Origin: Pseudomonadota bacterium
Lineage (GTDB): Bacteria > Desulfobacterota > Desulfovibrionia > Desulfovibrionales > Desulfovibrionaceae
Length of the DNA stretch: 6,692 bases
Assembly: GCA_018822065.1 (NCBI GenBank)
Contig: JAHJKV010000116.1
Coordinates: 1-6,692, forward strand
Direction of reading: 5' to 3'
Part shown: piece after piece, positions 1 to 5,473 of the stretch
Numbering within the stretch: position 1 is the stretch's first letter
Layout of the letters: each line of letters opens with the position of its first letter
The notes under the pieces: generated by a model
Told to the model about the DNA's origin: nothing
The model's input: the letters and a program-made list of their open reading frames with translations, nothing else
Databases searched by the model: none
Made by a program: the position numbers and the translations under genes

Positions 1-494
1 GGCATGAAGCCCATGTCCAGCATGCGGTCCGCTTCGTCCAGAACCAGGGTATCGACCTGGCTCACGTCCGCTTCGCCACGGTTGATGAGGTCGATGAGTC
101 TGCCGGGGCAGGCCACCACCACGGTGGCGTTGCGCAGTGCCTTGACCTGGGGCATGACGCCCACGCCACCAAAAACGGCTGCGCTGCGGATGCCGGTCTG
201 TCGACCAAGCTCCACGAAGGTTTCATGAATCTGCAGGGCCAACTCACGGGTGGGTGCGAGCACCAGCACGCGGGCCGGGCCCTTGCGGGAGACGTTGTCG
301 TCAAGGATGCGCTGCAGGATAGGCAGGGCAAAGGCAGCGGTCTTGCCACTGCCGGTCTGGGCCAGTCCCATAACGTCGCCGCCCTTCAAGACCGGGGGGA
401 TGGCCTGGATCTGAATGGGGGTGGGGATTTCATAGCCCAAGGAACGGATGCCAGCGGAAATGCGCTGGTCAAAGCCAAATGCTTCAAAGCTCAA
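1..494 (-). CDS. rhlE: RhlE-type DEAD-box ATP-dependent RNA helicase (N-terminal part, cut by window edge)
   Basis: DEAD-box helicases use ATP to unwind short RNA duplexes in the cytoplasm, for example in ribosome assembly, RNA decay and cold adaptation. The visible 164 residues cover most of RecA-like domain 1. The Q motif is F6 with GY at 20-21 and PTPIQ at 24-28. Walker A is AQTGSGKT at 45-52, motif Ia PTREL at 81-85, the GG motif 109-110, motif Ib PGR at 130-132, and the Walker B box DEAD at 153-156. The rest of the gene lies beyond base 1. The start is TTG at 494: an in-frame TGA at 504-506 leaves no room for an upstream start, and no ATG occurs until residue 42, inside the domain. A weak GAGAG (501-505) lies 6 bases upstream of the TTG. 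The opening SFEAFGFDQRI fits RhlE better than CsdA/DeaD or SrmB, but the subfamily-specific C-terminus is not visible. Family is certain; the exact symbol is inferred. Confidence 0.93.
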   Translation of the reverse strand, partial: MSFEAFGFDQRISAGIRSLGYEIPTPIQIQAIPPVLKGGDVMGLAQTGSGKTAAFALPILQRILDDNVSRKGPARVLVLAPTRELALQIHETFVELGRQTGIRSAAVFGGVGVMPQVKALRNATVVVACPGRLIDLINRGEADVSQVDTLVLDEADRMLDMGFM

Positions 495-523
495 AATATA
501 CTCTCAATGTAAGAAGGAAAATT

Positions 524-675
524 CCACCATCGCGCGTGACAGGCGTCGGTGGTCCCGGCAGTGCCGAGAAGCTGTGAGTGGAACTCTGGGACGTAAGTCT
601 GTTCGGTCCGGAAGGTCCGGATACCCTTCAAAAGGGAGGAGTCGGGCTCGTGTCCAGTCACGCAGAGTTGCCACT
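524..675 (-). ncRNA. Structured region upstream of rhlE: candidate 5' leader or small RNA
   Basis: This stretch has no credible coding frame but holds nested inverted repeats. A 12-bp stem pairs 577-588 (AGTGGAACTCTG) with 663-675, interrupted by one bulged G at 670. Inside it, GGAC at 589-592 can pair with GTCC at 652-655. The top carries two small hairpins: TCCGGA/TCCGGA at 607-621 with a 3-base loop, and CCCTT/AAGGG at 624-636. Closer to rhlE, CCACC (524-528) can pair with GGTGG (548-552) around a CGC/GCG stem, and CGGC-AGT-GCCG forms a hairpin at 556-566. The minus strand is chosen only because the region would be the rhlE leader. The structure is nearly as stable on the plus strand, so a free-standing RNA in either direction is possible. 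It matches no RNA family I can name with confidence. Confidence 0.35.
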
Positions 676-689
676 TCTTGCCCTACTTC

Positions 690-727
690 CCGGTGGATGT
701 AAAGGGATATTCTTTCATTTCCACCGG
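690..727 (-). terminator. Stem-loop just downstream of the glycosyltransferase gene (possible terminator)
   Basis: A perfect 8-bp stem pairs CCGGTGGA (690-697) with TCCACCGG (720-727). It can be extended inside by AAAG/CTTT around a GGATATT loop. It begins 25 bases past the glycosyltransferase stop codon. No U-run follows it on the minus strand, so it is not a textbook intrinsic terminator; it may instead protect the mRNA 3' end. On the plus strand it is followed by only TTT. It may also be part of the structured region at 524-675. Confidence 0.35.
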
Positions 728-752
728 TTTCACGCTCCTGAGCCCATAAAGG

Positions 753-1757
753 TCATTCCCCGGCCTTCCCCAACGCCGCCCGCAGATATCGCTCGCCCAA
801 GGACACTTCCTTGTAGCGATCCGCATTATGAAGCAAAATCTCCTTGAGGAAGGTCTCCCGGATGACCTCGGCCATGGCTCTGCGTTTCTCGATGAGCGCA
901 TCCACGGGTCTGGATGCCACAAAATCCCGCAGGGCCAAGGCCCGATTGGCAAAACGGTGCTTCTGATGCACCAGGGCATGCCCGGCCTGGGCCACCTTGT
1001 GGCATCGCTGGGGGCTCTTGAGCAGCCCCTGGAGCAGCCGGACCAGCCCGTCCATGTCGCGCGGATCATAGGTGAAAAGATGGCACCCGTTTTCAAAGAG
1101 GTCGGAGAAGCCGTGCTTGACCTCGGGCGTGACCAGGCAGGCCCCGCAGGCCAGGGCCTCGAAGACCCGGAAATTCAGGTCGCCTCGCTCGGCGATATTC
1201 AGGGAGAGCCTAGCCCTGGGGAAAAGCTCGGCGAATTTTCCTTTCTTCACCACCAGTCCGTCCACCAAGCTCCCCAACTCCCGCAAAAACTCATACCGTT
1301 TGGGTGTGGTCAGTTGGTCCACGCTCCCGGCAAACAGGATGTCCCACTCCTTCTCGGCCTCCCAGTCGGGCTGGTGTTGGTCCTGGGCCGCGGGCGGCAG
1401 CCAGAGCAGTTCCTCTGTAGTCAACCGCGCCTCGAATCGCCACATGTGCCCCTTGAGGCTCACGGCAGCCAGGTCAAAGGCCTGAGCATAGAATGGATAC
1501 CAGGCGTGGATGTGGGTATCGATGGCATAAAAGACATTCAGGCTGGGCCAGCGCTCCAGGCCGACAAGGGGCGGAGGAAGGCTGGTGTCGGCATAGACCA
1601 CCATGTCCGGCTCGAACCCGGCCCGGCTGCACAGCTCCTGCCAGGTCAGGGCCATGGGCTCGGCCAGGCGGATATGTGCCCCCTCGAAGCCGAGCCGCAG
1701 AAAGTGCGGAAAGAAGAAGGCATTACCCACCCAGGCGACTTTTTTTATTTCTCGCAC
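753..1757 (-). CDS. CgeB-like glycosyltransferase (glycosyl transferases group 1, GT-B fold)
   Basis: This is a probable nucleotide-sugar-dependent glycosyltransferase acting in the cytoplasm on a surface glycan or glycoprotein; donor and acceptor are unknown. The 334-residue protein opens with a Rossmann-type strand (KVAWVGNAFFFPHFLRLGFE, 6-25). The donor-binding C-terminal half has WDILFAGSV at 138-146, KRYEFLREL at 153-161, and the diagnostic block NFRVFEALACGACLVTPE at 195-212, typical of the CgeB-like branch (glycosyl transferase family 1_2). A helical tail follows (about 235-334). No signal peptide or membrane segment is seen. The start is GTG at 1757. It overlaps the end of the upstream WcbI-like gene by 13 bases, which suggests translational coupling, and AAGG lies about 10 bases upstream. 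No later in-frame start fits, since the next Met is residue 35. Similar proteins occur in capsule, O-antigen and flagellin glycosylation loci. The family is fairly sure; the substrate cannot be told. Confidence 0.82.
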   Translation of the reverse strand: MREIKKVAWVGNAFFFPHFLRLGFEGAHIRLAEPMALTWQELCSRAGFEPDMVVYADTSLPPPLVGLERWPSLNVFYAIDTHIHAWYPFYAQAFDLAAVSLKGHMWRFEARLTTEELLWLPPAAQDQHQPDWEAEKEWDILFAGSVDQLTTPKRYEFLRELGSLVDGLVVKKGKFAELFPRARLSLNIAERGDLNFRVFEALACGACLVTPEVKHGFSDLFENGCHLFTYDPRDMDGLVRLLQGLLKSPQRCHKVAQAGHALVHQKHRFANRALALRDFVASRPVDALIEKRRAMAEVIRETFLKEILLHNADRYKEVSLGERYLRAALGKAGE

Positions 1758-2593
1758 TGCTCTGCCCTTGCCCGCAAAAAGGTGATGAACTCGTCGATGC
1801 CGTTGGCCCGCGCCAGGAGATATTCCACCACGTATTCCTCAAAGGTCAGCTCACGTCCATAGACCGGATATTTCGTCTCCCATCCCGCAAACGACAGGCC
1901 AAGCTCCTCGGCCACTAGCGGATGGACAGGCTGGCGGTACTCCGGGTGCAACTCGGGCATGAGCGCCTCCACGCTCTCCTCTGGCTCGGGCAGCCCCAAT
2001 TCCTCCAGGATGCGCCGCCCCAGCCAGCAGAGCATGGCATGGCCGGGGTGGTTCACGGTGTTGAAGAGCATCTCCTGCCGGTACCGGGCGAGCACCTCGT
2101 CCACGTGGTGGATGGGGGTATGCTGCTCCTTGAGCCGTTCCCGCTCAAGAGACTCCTCGACAATCTCCCGCAGGTCATGGGCCGGGACCACGTTGGTGTG
2201 GCAATAAATGCGCTTGATCTCCTTGGACGGCAACCCTTTATCCAGCAGGCCGTCGAGGAGATGGTCCGGATATTCCCAGGCCGCCTTGGGCTTCCAAAAA
2301 GGCCAGTAGGCGTTCAAAAACATGGAGGGAAAGCAGAGGGACCGGGCCGAGGGCGGCAGCTTTGAAAGGACATGCTCCGTAGAAAGTTCTTTCCATGTCG
2401 GAGCAAGGTAGTGGTGCAGAAACAGGGAACAGGAACCCAAAAGTTTTTCTGGCAGGGGCTGGCGCACATAATTGATGACCAACCGAATTTCGTAACGCTC
2501 GGCAATGGCCGGGATACGGCCAAGGAATTCGGCCAGGGGCTCCCCCTGACAGTTGGCGTGAATGATCAGCAGTTCCTTGCCCATGGTGGTCAA
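1745..2593 (-). CDS. WcbI-like polysaccharide biosynthesis putative acetyltransferase
   Basis: WcbI of Burkholderia capsule synthesis is a CoA-binding protein thought to acetylate the polysaccharide; this 282-residue protein appears to be of that family. The evidence is the N-terminal strand followed by HANCQGEPLAEFL (12-24), where the Asn-Cys-Gln of the family motif is at 14-16, and the downstream block LFNTVNHPGHAM (176-187), which resembles the family's conserved Asn-His-Pro segment. There is no signal peptide or transmembrane helix. It is the first gene of a two-gene unit and overlaps the glycosyltransferase that follows. The start is uncertain. TTG at 2593 lies 13 bases after a perfect AGGAGG, slightly far; ATG at 2584 (three codons later) has the better codon but is 22 bases from that site. 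Either choice leaves the fold intact. Function is inferred from motif recognition only, so the acetyl-acceptor is unknown. Confidence 0.78.
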   Translation of the reverse strand: MTTMGKELLIIHANCQGEPLAEFLGRIPAIAERYEIRLVINYVRQPLPEKLLGSCSLFLHHYLAPTWKELSTEHVLSKLPPSARSLCFPSMFLNAYWPFWKPKAAWEYPDHLLDGLLDKGLPSKEIKRIYCHTNVVPAHDLREIVEESLERERLKEQHTPIHHVDEVLARYRQEMLFNTVNHPGHAMLCWLGRRILEELGLPEPEESVEALMPELHPEYRQPVHPLVAEELGLSFAGWETKYPVYGRELTFEEYVVEYLLARANGIDEFITFLRARAEQCEK

Positions 2594-2649
2594 TATCCCG
2601 AATGCTCCTCCTTTGCCAACCCCGTCCGCCCCGGGCAGGGCAAATCAAA

Positions 2650-2678
2650 TTTACAAACCCCGACACGCAGTGTACGAA
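2650..2678 (+). promoter_or_regulatory. Candidate sigma-70 promoter of cobT
   Basis: TTTACA (2650-2655, five of six matches to TTGACA) is followed after 17 bases by TACGAA (2673-2678, three of six matches to TATAAT). Transcription would start near 2685, giving a leader of about 20 bases before the TTG start. The -10 match is weak. The 113-base gap is too short for a cobalamin riboswitch. Confidence 0.35.
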
Positions 2679-2693
2679 CCTCAATCAACACCC

Positions 2694-2700
2694 AAGGAGG
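2694..2700 (+). promoter_or_regulatory. Ribosome binding site fixing the TTG start of cobT
   Basis: AAGGAGG sits 6 bases before TTG at 2707, an ideal distance. The reading frame is open upstream to an ATG at 2602, but that start has no such site and would add 35 residues unlike any CobT N-terminus. The site therefore decides for the TTG. Confidence 0.85.
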
Positions 2701-2706
2701 TCCCTT

Positions 2707-3780
2707 TTGCTTTCCACATTCCACTCCATTCTCACGGCCATCACCCCGATCGACACCTCTCTTGCCAAGCCCGGCCAGGCCCGGCTGGACGACCTGACCA
2801 AACCCAAGGGAAGCCTTGGTCTGCTTGAAGACCTGGCGCTTCAGACCTATATGATCCAGGGTGGCACCCTGCCCACGGCAGACCCGGCCCGCTGCTACAC
2901 TGTGGCAGGCGACCACGGCGTTGTGGCCGAAGGCGTGAGCCTCTTCCCCCAGGAAGTGACCCGCCAGATGGTGCTCAATTTCGTTTCCGGCGGCGCAGCC
3001 ATCAACGTGCTTACGAACACGGCAGGCGCGGAGATATTCGTGGTTGACGCTGGAAGCTGCGGCGAGGGCTACGACGAACACCCCAAACTGATCCAGAACA
3101 AGATCGCGCCCGGCACGGCCAACATGGCCCAGGGCCCGGCCATGACCCAGGACCAATGCCTGCAAGCCCTGCTCCTGGGAGTGCGCCTGGCAGACCAGGC
3201 CAAGACAGACGGTGTGAACACGCTTTTGACCGGCGACATGGGCATCGGCAACACCACACCCTCCACCGCGCTTTACTGCGCCTTTCTCGGGCTTGAGCCC
3301 GAAGCCATGACCGGCCCCGGAACTGGCCTGGACTCCAAGGGCGTTGCCGGGAAGGCCCAGGTGATCGCAAAGGCGCTCACGGTGAATGGCGATGCCGTGA
3401 ACTCCGGCGATCCGCTCAATATCCTCGCTGCCCTGGGCGGACTCGAGATCGCCACCTTGGCCGGGTTGATCCTCGGCGGGGCCAAAAACCACCAGCTGGT
3501 CCTGGTGGACGGGTTCATCTCCACCGCCGCCTACCTGGCTGCCTGGAAACTCTGCCCCACGGTGGCCGACTACTGCGTACTCTCCCACGCCTCTGCCGAG
3601 CAGGGCCACAAGAAAGCCGTGGCCGCGATGGGCCTTCGCCCCCTGCTCGACCTCTCCATGCGCCTGGGCGAGGGTACGGGCGCAGCCATGGCCCTGATGG
3701 TGGTCCGCGCCGCCTGCGACATCATGGGCAAGATGGCCACCTTCTCCCAGGCCGGGGTGTCTGTGGCCGAATCGAACTAA
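2707..3780 (+). CDS. cobT: Nicotinate-nucleotide--dimethylbenzimidazole phosphoribosyltransferase (CobT)
   Basis: CobT transfers phosphoribose from nicotinate mononucleotide to a lower-ligand base, giving the alpha-ribotide later attached to the corrin ring in cobamide (vitamin B12) assembly. With the TTG start the protein has 357 residues, close to the usual length of about 350. Family landmarks in order: LTKPKGSLG at 30-38, AGDHGVVAEGVSLFPQEVT at 67-85, GGAAINVL at 95-102, GDMGIGNTTPSTA at 176-188, HASAEQGHKK near 297-306, and LGEGTGAA at 320-327. E322 corresponds to the catalytic glutamate (E317) of the Salmonella enzyme. All key residues are present, so it should be active. It stands alone: the flanking genes are on the opposite strand, and no other cobamide gene is in the window. 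In sulfate reducers such as Desulfovibrio vulgaris the natural lower ligand is reported to be a purine, so the substrate here may not be dimethylbenzimidazole. No terminator is evident in the 24 bases before the convergent gene. Confidence 0.96.
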   Translation: MLSTFHSILTAITPIDTSLAKPGQARLDDLTKPKGSLGLLEDLALQTYMIQGGTLPTADPARCYTVAGDHGVVAEGVSLFPQEVTRQMVLNFVSGGAAINVLTNTAGAEIFVVDAGSCGEGYDEHPKLIQNKIAPGTANMAQGPAMTQDQCLQALLLGVRLADQAKTDGVNTLLTGDMGIGNTTPSTALYCAFLGLEPEAMTGPGTGLDSKGVAGKAQVIAKALTVNGDAVNSGDPLNILAALGGLEIATLAGLILGGAKNHQLVLVDGFISTAAYLAAWKLCPTVADYCVLSHASAEQGHKKAVAAMGLRPLLDLSMRLGEGTGAAMALMVVRAACDIMGKMATFSQAGVSVAESN

Positions 3781-3804
3781 TCGGGAACATCGAAACGGAG
3801 AGGC

Positions 3805-4770
3805 TTAGCCCGACTGCCACACATAGGCCTTCCATTCCCGTGGCAGCAGTTCGGCAATGGCCTCTCCCTTTTCCTCCAACATCTGCTGGCGCAGTCGCTT
3901 CACCGAACCGACTCTCACCCTGGGCAACTCGCGCCGATCGCCGGCCACGGAACATACCAGCATGATCTTCACCGCGTAAAAGGCAAGATGAGCGTTATTC
4001 CCCTGGCCCTTGAACATCACCTCGATGTCGGCGTTTTCGTACAGGTCATTCAGATTGGGCGGGAAGAAATTGAGATATCCCTGGTGCCCGATATTCTTCG
4101 GCGGCATTGGCAAGAGCCGCCCCTCACTGTTCTGGTTAAGAAACTGCTGTAGCTCTGGCGTGATCTTTGAGGTCAAGAGCAGATGGGACTCCTCGACCCG
4201 CAATCCACTCAAAATCGCCAGTTCGATCATCGACTTGGGGGTAAACCAACGGATATGTTCCTCGTTGAAATGCCCGTCGAGTCCATAGGGAAAGTCCCCA
4301 TGCAGCAGTGAAAAGATGGTCTGCCAGTACATAGCGTTGGGACAGGCGAGGAGCAGTTTGGCGCCGGGGGCAAGGTAGCGCTGCACGTAAGAGAGGAAAT
4401 ACCAGGGATCGTAGATGTGCTCCAGCACGTCGTGCATGATGATCCAGTTGAAGAAGTCCCAATATTGATCCGGAAGGTGGTTGCCGTTCTCTCCGATATA
4501 CATGTTCCAATTGCCGTCGAGCAACCCTTCCATGGACTTGAAATGACCGTCGTGGGTCTCAATCCCGTACAGTTCGGTACAGTTCTTTTCCAGCTTGAGC
4601 CGCGAGATCAGCGTACCTTCGCCGTAGCCTATTTCCAGAATACGCGACGAACCCTCTGGAACGACATTGAACAAATCATTGCGCTTGGGTCCTTTGTTTA
4701 CCTTCTCCCGCATCCGATCCTGGTCACTGGCAGCCACGTCATCTCCTTCGCTCGTGCAAACGTTTTTCAT
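3805..4770 (-). CDS. Class I SAM-dependent methyltransferase (Methyltransf_23-like)
   Basis: This 321-residue protein is a predicted soluble methyltransferase of unknown substrate. Motif I is EIGYGEG at 46-52 (the E-x-G-x-G-x-G SAM loop), followed by the acidic end of strand 2 in YGIET (68-72). The motif II region is WDFFNWIIMHDVLEHIYDP at 104-122. The post-motif block HIRWFTPKSMIEL at 172-184 is typical of methyltransferases found in O-antigen, capsule and glycan loci. Residues from about 271 form a basic, helical tail (KRLRQQMLEEKGEAIAELL at 291-309) beyond the usual core; it may bind the acceptor or a partner. The start is ATG at 4770 with GGAG 3 bases upstream, a short spacing. The terminator at 4848-4878 separates it from the small gene upstream, so it needs its own promoter in 4771-4847. 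The best match there, TTGTTC and TATATC 17 bases apart, lies very close to the ATG and is not convincing. It ends 24 bases from cobT, convergent. Confidence 0.8.
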   Translation of the reverse strand: MKNVCTSEGDDVAASDQDRMREKVNKGPKRNDLFNVVPEGSSRILEIGYGEGTLISRLKLEKNCTELYGIETHDGHFKSMEGLLDGNWNMYIGENGNHLPDQYWDFFNWIIMHDVLEHIYDPWYFLSYVQRYLAPGAKLLLACPNAMYWQTIFSLLHGDFPYGLDGHFNEEHIRWFTPKSMIELAILSGLRVEESHLLLTSKITPELQQFLNQNSEGRLLPMPPKNIGHQGYLNFFPPNLNDLYENADIEVMFKGQGNNAHLAFYAVKIMLVCSVAGDRRELPRVRVGSVKRLRQQMLEEKGEAIAELLPREWKAYVWQSG

Positions 4771-4847
4771 TCACTCCGATCCAGATATACTACGCAATCG
4801 CCCGAGGAACAAGAATGCAGCATCAACCAGAAGTCATTTCGCCACAC

Positions 4848-4878
4848 AAAAACGCCCGGATGGATAACCACCCGGGCG
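4848..4878 (-). terminator. Intrinsic (Rho-independent) terminator of the 73-residue gene
   Basis: Read on the minus strand, CGCCCGG (4872-4878) pairs perfectly with CCGGGCG (4853-4859). An inner TGG/CCA extension closes a TTAT loop, and five T follow at once (4848-4852). It begins 27 bases after the stop codon of the small gene and isolates it from the methyltransferase gene downstream. Confidence 0.9.
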
Positions 4879-4905
4879 CACAACGTCCCTCAAGAAATAA
4901 TCGTA

Positions 4906-5127
4906 TTACACGCTGCCGAGAGAGCCTGACACGGCCTGGACGACGTCGCCCTTGGTATTGTAAACGGCAGTCGATTCGAGCTTGACGAGTTCGCTGATGA
5001 ATGAGGGATCTGCAAGGGCCTTGCGGGAGAGCCTGGCCTTTTGGATGCTCTTCATCATTTCTGCGTTGGAGTTGCGTTGGGTGTTAAGAGTGGCCGTTGA
5101 TCCTGAATCCATGCTGGTAGTTTCCAT
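4906..5127 (-). CDS. Small protein of unknown function (73 residues) under a sigma-28-type promoter
   Basis: I do not recognise this family. The protein has a Ser/Thr/Asn-rich, probably disordered start (residues 1-22), then a likely amphipathic helical stretch (EMMKSIQKARLSRKALAD, 23-40, and FISELVKLESTAVY, 43-56), and a Gly/Ser-rich end (SGSLGSV). It has no cysteine, signal peptide or membrane segment. Evidence that the gene is real: AAAGGAGG (5135-5142) lies 7 bases before the ATG, a near-consensus flagellar sigma-28 promoter lies upstream, and a strong intrinsic terminator follows 27 bases after the stop. It thus forms its own one-gene unit. The promoter suggests a role in motility or chemotaxis, or secretion through the flagellar export system. 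Distant kinship to short YjfB-like putative motility proteins, also sigma-D controlled in Bacillus, is conceivable from size and helix pattern, but the sequence alone does not establish it. Confidence 0.8.
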   Translation of the reverse strand: METTSMDSGSTATLNTQRNSNAEMMKSIQKARLSRKALADPSFISELVKLESTAVYNTKGDVVQAVSGSLGSV

Positions 5128-5172
5128 ACTATTGCCTCCTTTCTGGAGCTTGTTCGTATTGCCTGTACACTC

Positions 5173-5199
5173 TTTTCGGCATTTCTCGAGATTACTTTA
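5173..5199 (-). promoter_or_regulatory. Sigma-28 (FliA)-type flagellar promoter of the 73-residue gene
   Basis: Read on the minus strand, TAAAGTAA (5192-5199) is followed after exactly 11 bases by GCCGAAAA (5173-5180). The FliA consensus is TAAAGTTT, 11 bases, GCCGATAA, so the matches are 6 of 8 and 7 of 8 with perfect spacing. The start of transcription would fall near 5165, giving a leader of about 38 bases that includes the AGGAGG site. Confidence 0.75.
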
Positions 5200-5332
5200 G
5201 CCCGTGCATCAAAGAGTATTCCCCGCCCCCTCTCCAAAACACACCCCCCGACAGCCATCCGAGACAAACAACTGCTCAACCATCCGATTTAATAAACTAA
5301 TTACGCTCTTATTTTGCCCCTTTTCAGCCGCC

Positions 5333-5360
5333 CCCCTTTGGGGTATTCAAAGGGGTTATT
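5333..5360 (+). promoter_or_regulatory. Stem-loop followed by a T-rich run upstream of ribBA (attenuator-like)
   Basis: CCCCTTTG (5333-5340) pairs perfectly with CAAAGGGG (5348-5355) around a GGGTATT loop, followed by TTATT. On the plus strand this resembles a weak intrinsic terminator, but no plus-strand gene ends here. It would act as an attenuator only if ribBA has a promoter before it, for example in the AT-rich 5287-5315. If ribBA starts at the 5402 box it lies upstream of the transcript and may be a protein-binding site or an insulator. Confidence 0.4.
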
Positions 5361-5401
5361 GCATACTTCAACCTGCAAGACGAAGCACCTTTGTGCGCTT
5401 C

Positions 5402-5429
5402 TTGACAATCGACTCATGGAGCATAGTTC
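5402..5429 (+). promoter_or_regulatory. Candidate sigma-70 promoter of ribBA
   Basis: A perfect -35 box TTGACA occupies 5402-5407. Possible -10 boxes are poor: TAGTTC at 5424-5429 (16-base spacer) or CATAGT at 5422-5427 (14-base spacer). The distance to the ATG at 5474 fits a leader of about 37 bases carrying AAGGAA. The weak -10 may mean an activator is needed or that the box is fortuitous. Confidence 0.4.
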
Positions 5430-5473
5430 CCCCCAGAGCGAACCATGCCAACCTGATACGACAAGGAATACCA

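Larger units (their letters stand above)
5128..5473. other. Divergent intergenic region between the small gene and ribBA
   Basis: This 346-base gap separates two divergent genes. It holds the sigma-28 promoter (5173-5199), a perfect 8-bp stem-loop (5333-5355), a second weaker stem-loop (5382-5401) and a TTGACA box (5402-5407) before ribBA. Bases 5200-5285 are C-rich on the plus strand, and 5287-5315 are AT-rich (TTTAATAAACTAATTACG begins at 5288). I see no gene here and no FMN riboswitch core. Confidence 0.7.

Noticed and set aside
601..622. GGTCCGGAAGG resembling the conserved loop of signal recognition particle RNA
   Set aside because: The rest of the conserved SRP loop (the GAAGCAGCC-like part) and the flanking pairing are absent; the match is explained by a local TCCGGA repeat.
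828..1862. Long plus-strand open frame (344 codons) opposite the glycosyltransferase
   Set aside because: It is antisense to two genes with clear family motifs, its composition (Gly/Gln/His-rich) is that of a reverse-strand shadow in GC-rich DNA, and no domain is recognisable.
2602..2706. N-terminal extension of CobT from ATG 2602
   Set aside because: It has no ribosome binding site and does not resemble a CobT N-terminus; it covers the candidate promoter, whereas TTG 2707 has an ideal AAGGAGG.
2594..2706. Cobalamin riboswitch before cobT
   Set aside because: The gap is only 113 bases, and no B12-box-like sequence is seen.
2590..3609. Long minus-strand open frame (339 codons) opposite cobT
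   Set aside because: It lies antisense to a clearly functional cobT, has no recognisable motif and shows shadow-like composition.
3781..3813. Possible shared terminator between cobT and the methyltransferase gene (TCGGG/CCCGA)
   Set aside because: It is only a 5-bp stem with a 23-base loop and no T-run, too weak to support.
4906..5127. The 73-residue protein as a RiPP precursor modified by the nearby methyltransferase
   Set aside because: It has no Cys or typical leader/core layout, a terminator separates the two genes, and its promoter is of flagellar type.
4906..5127. The 73-residue protein as the anti-sigma factor FlgM
   Set aside because: Its length is similar, but the conserved C-terminal FlgM pattern (G-x-Y within paired helices) is not visible.
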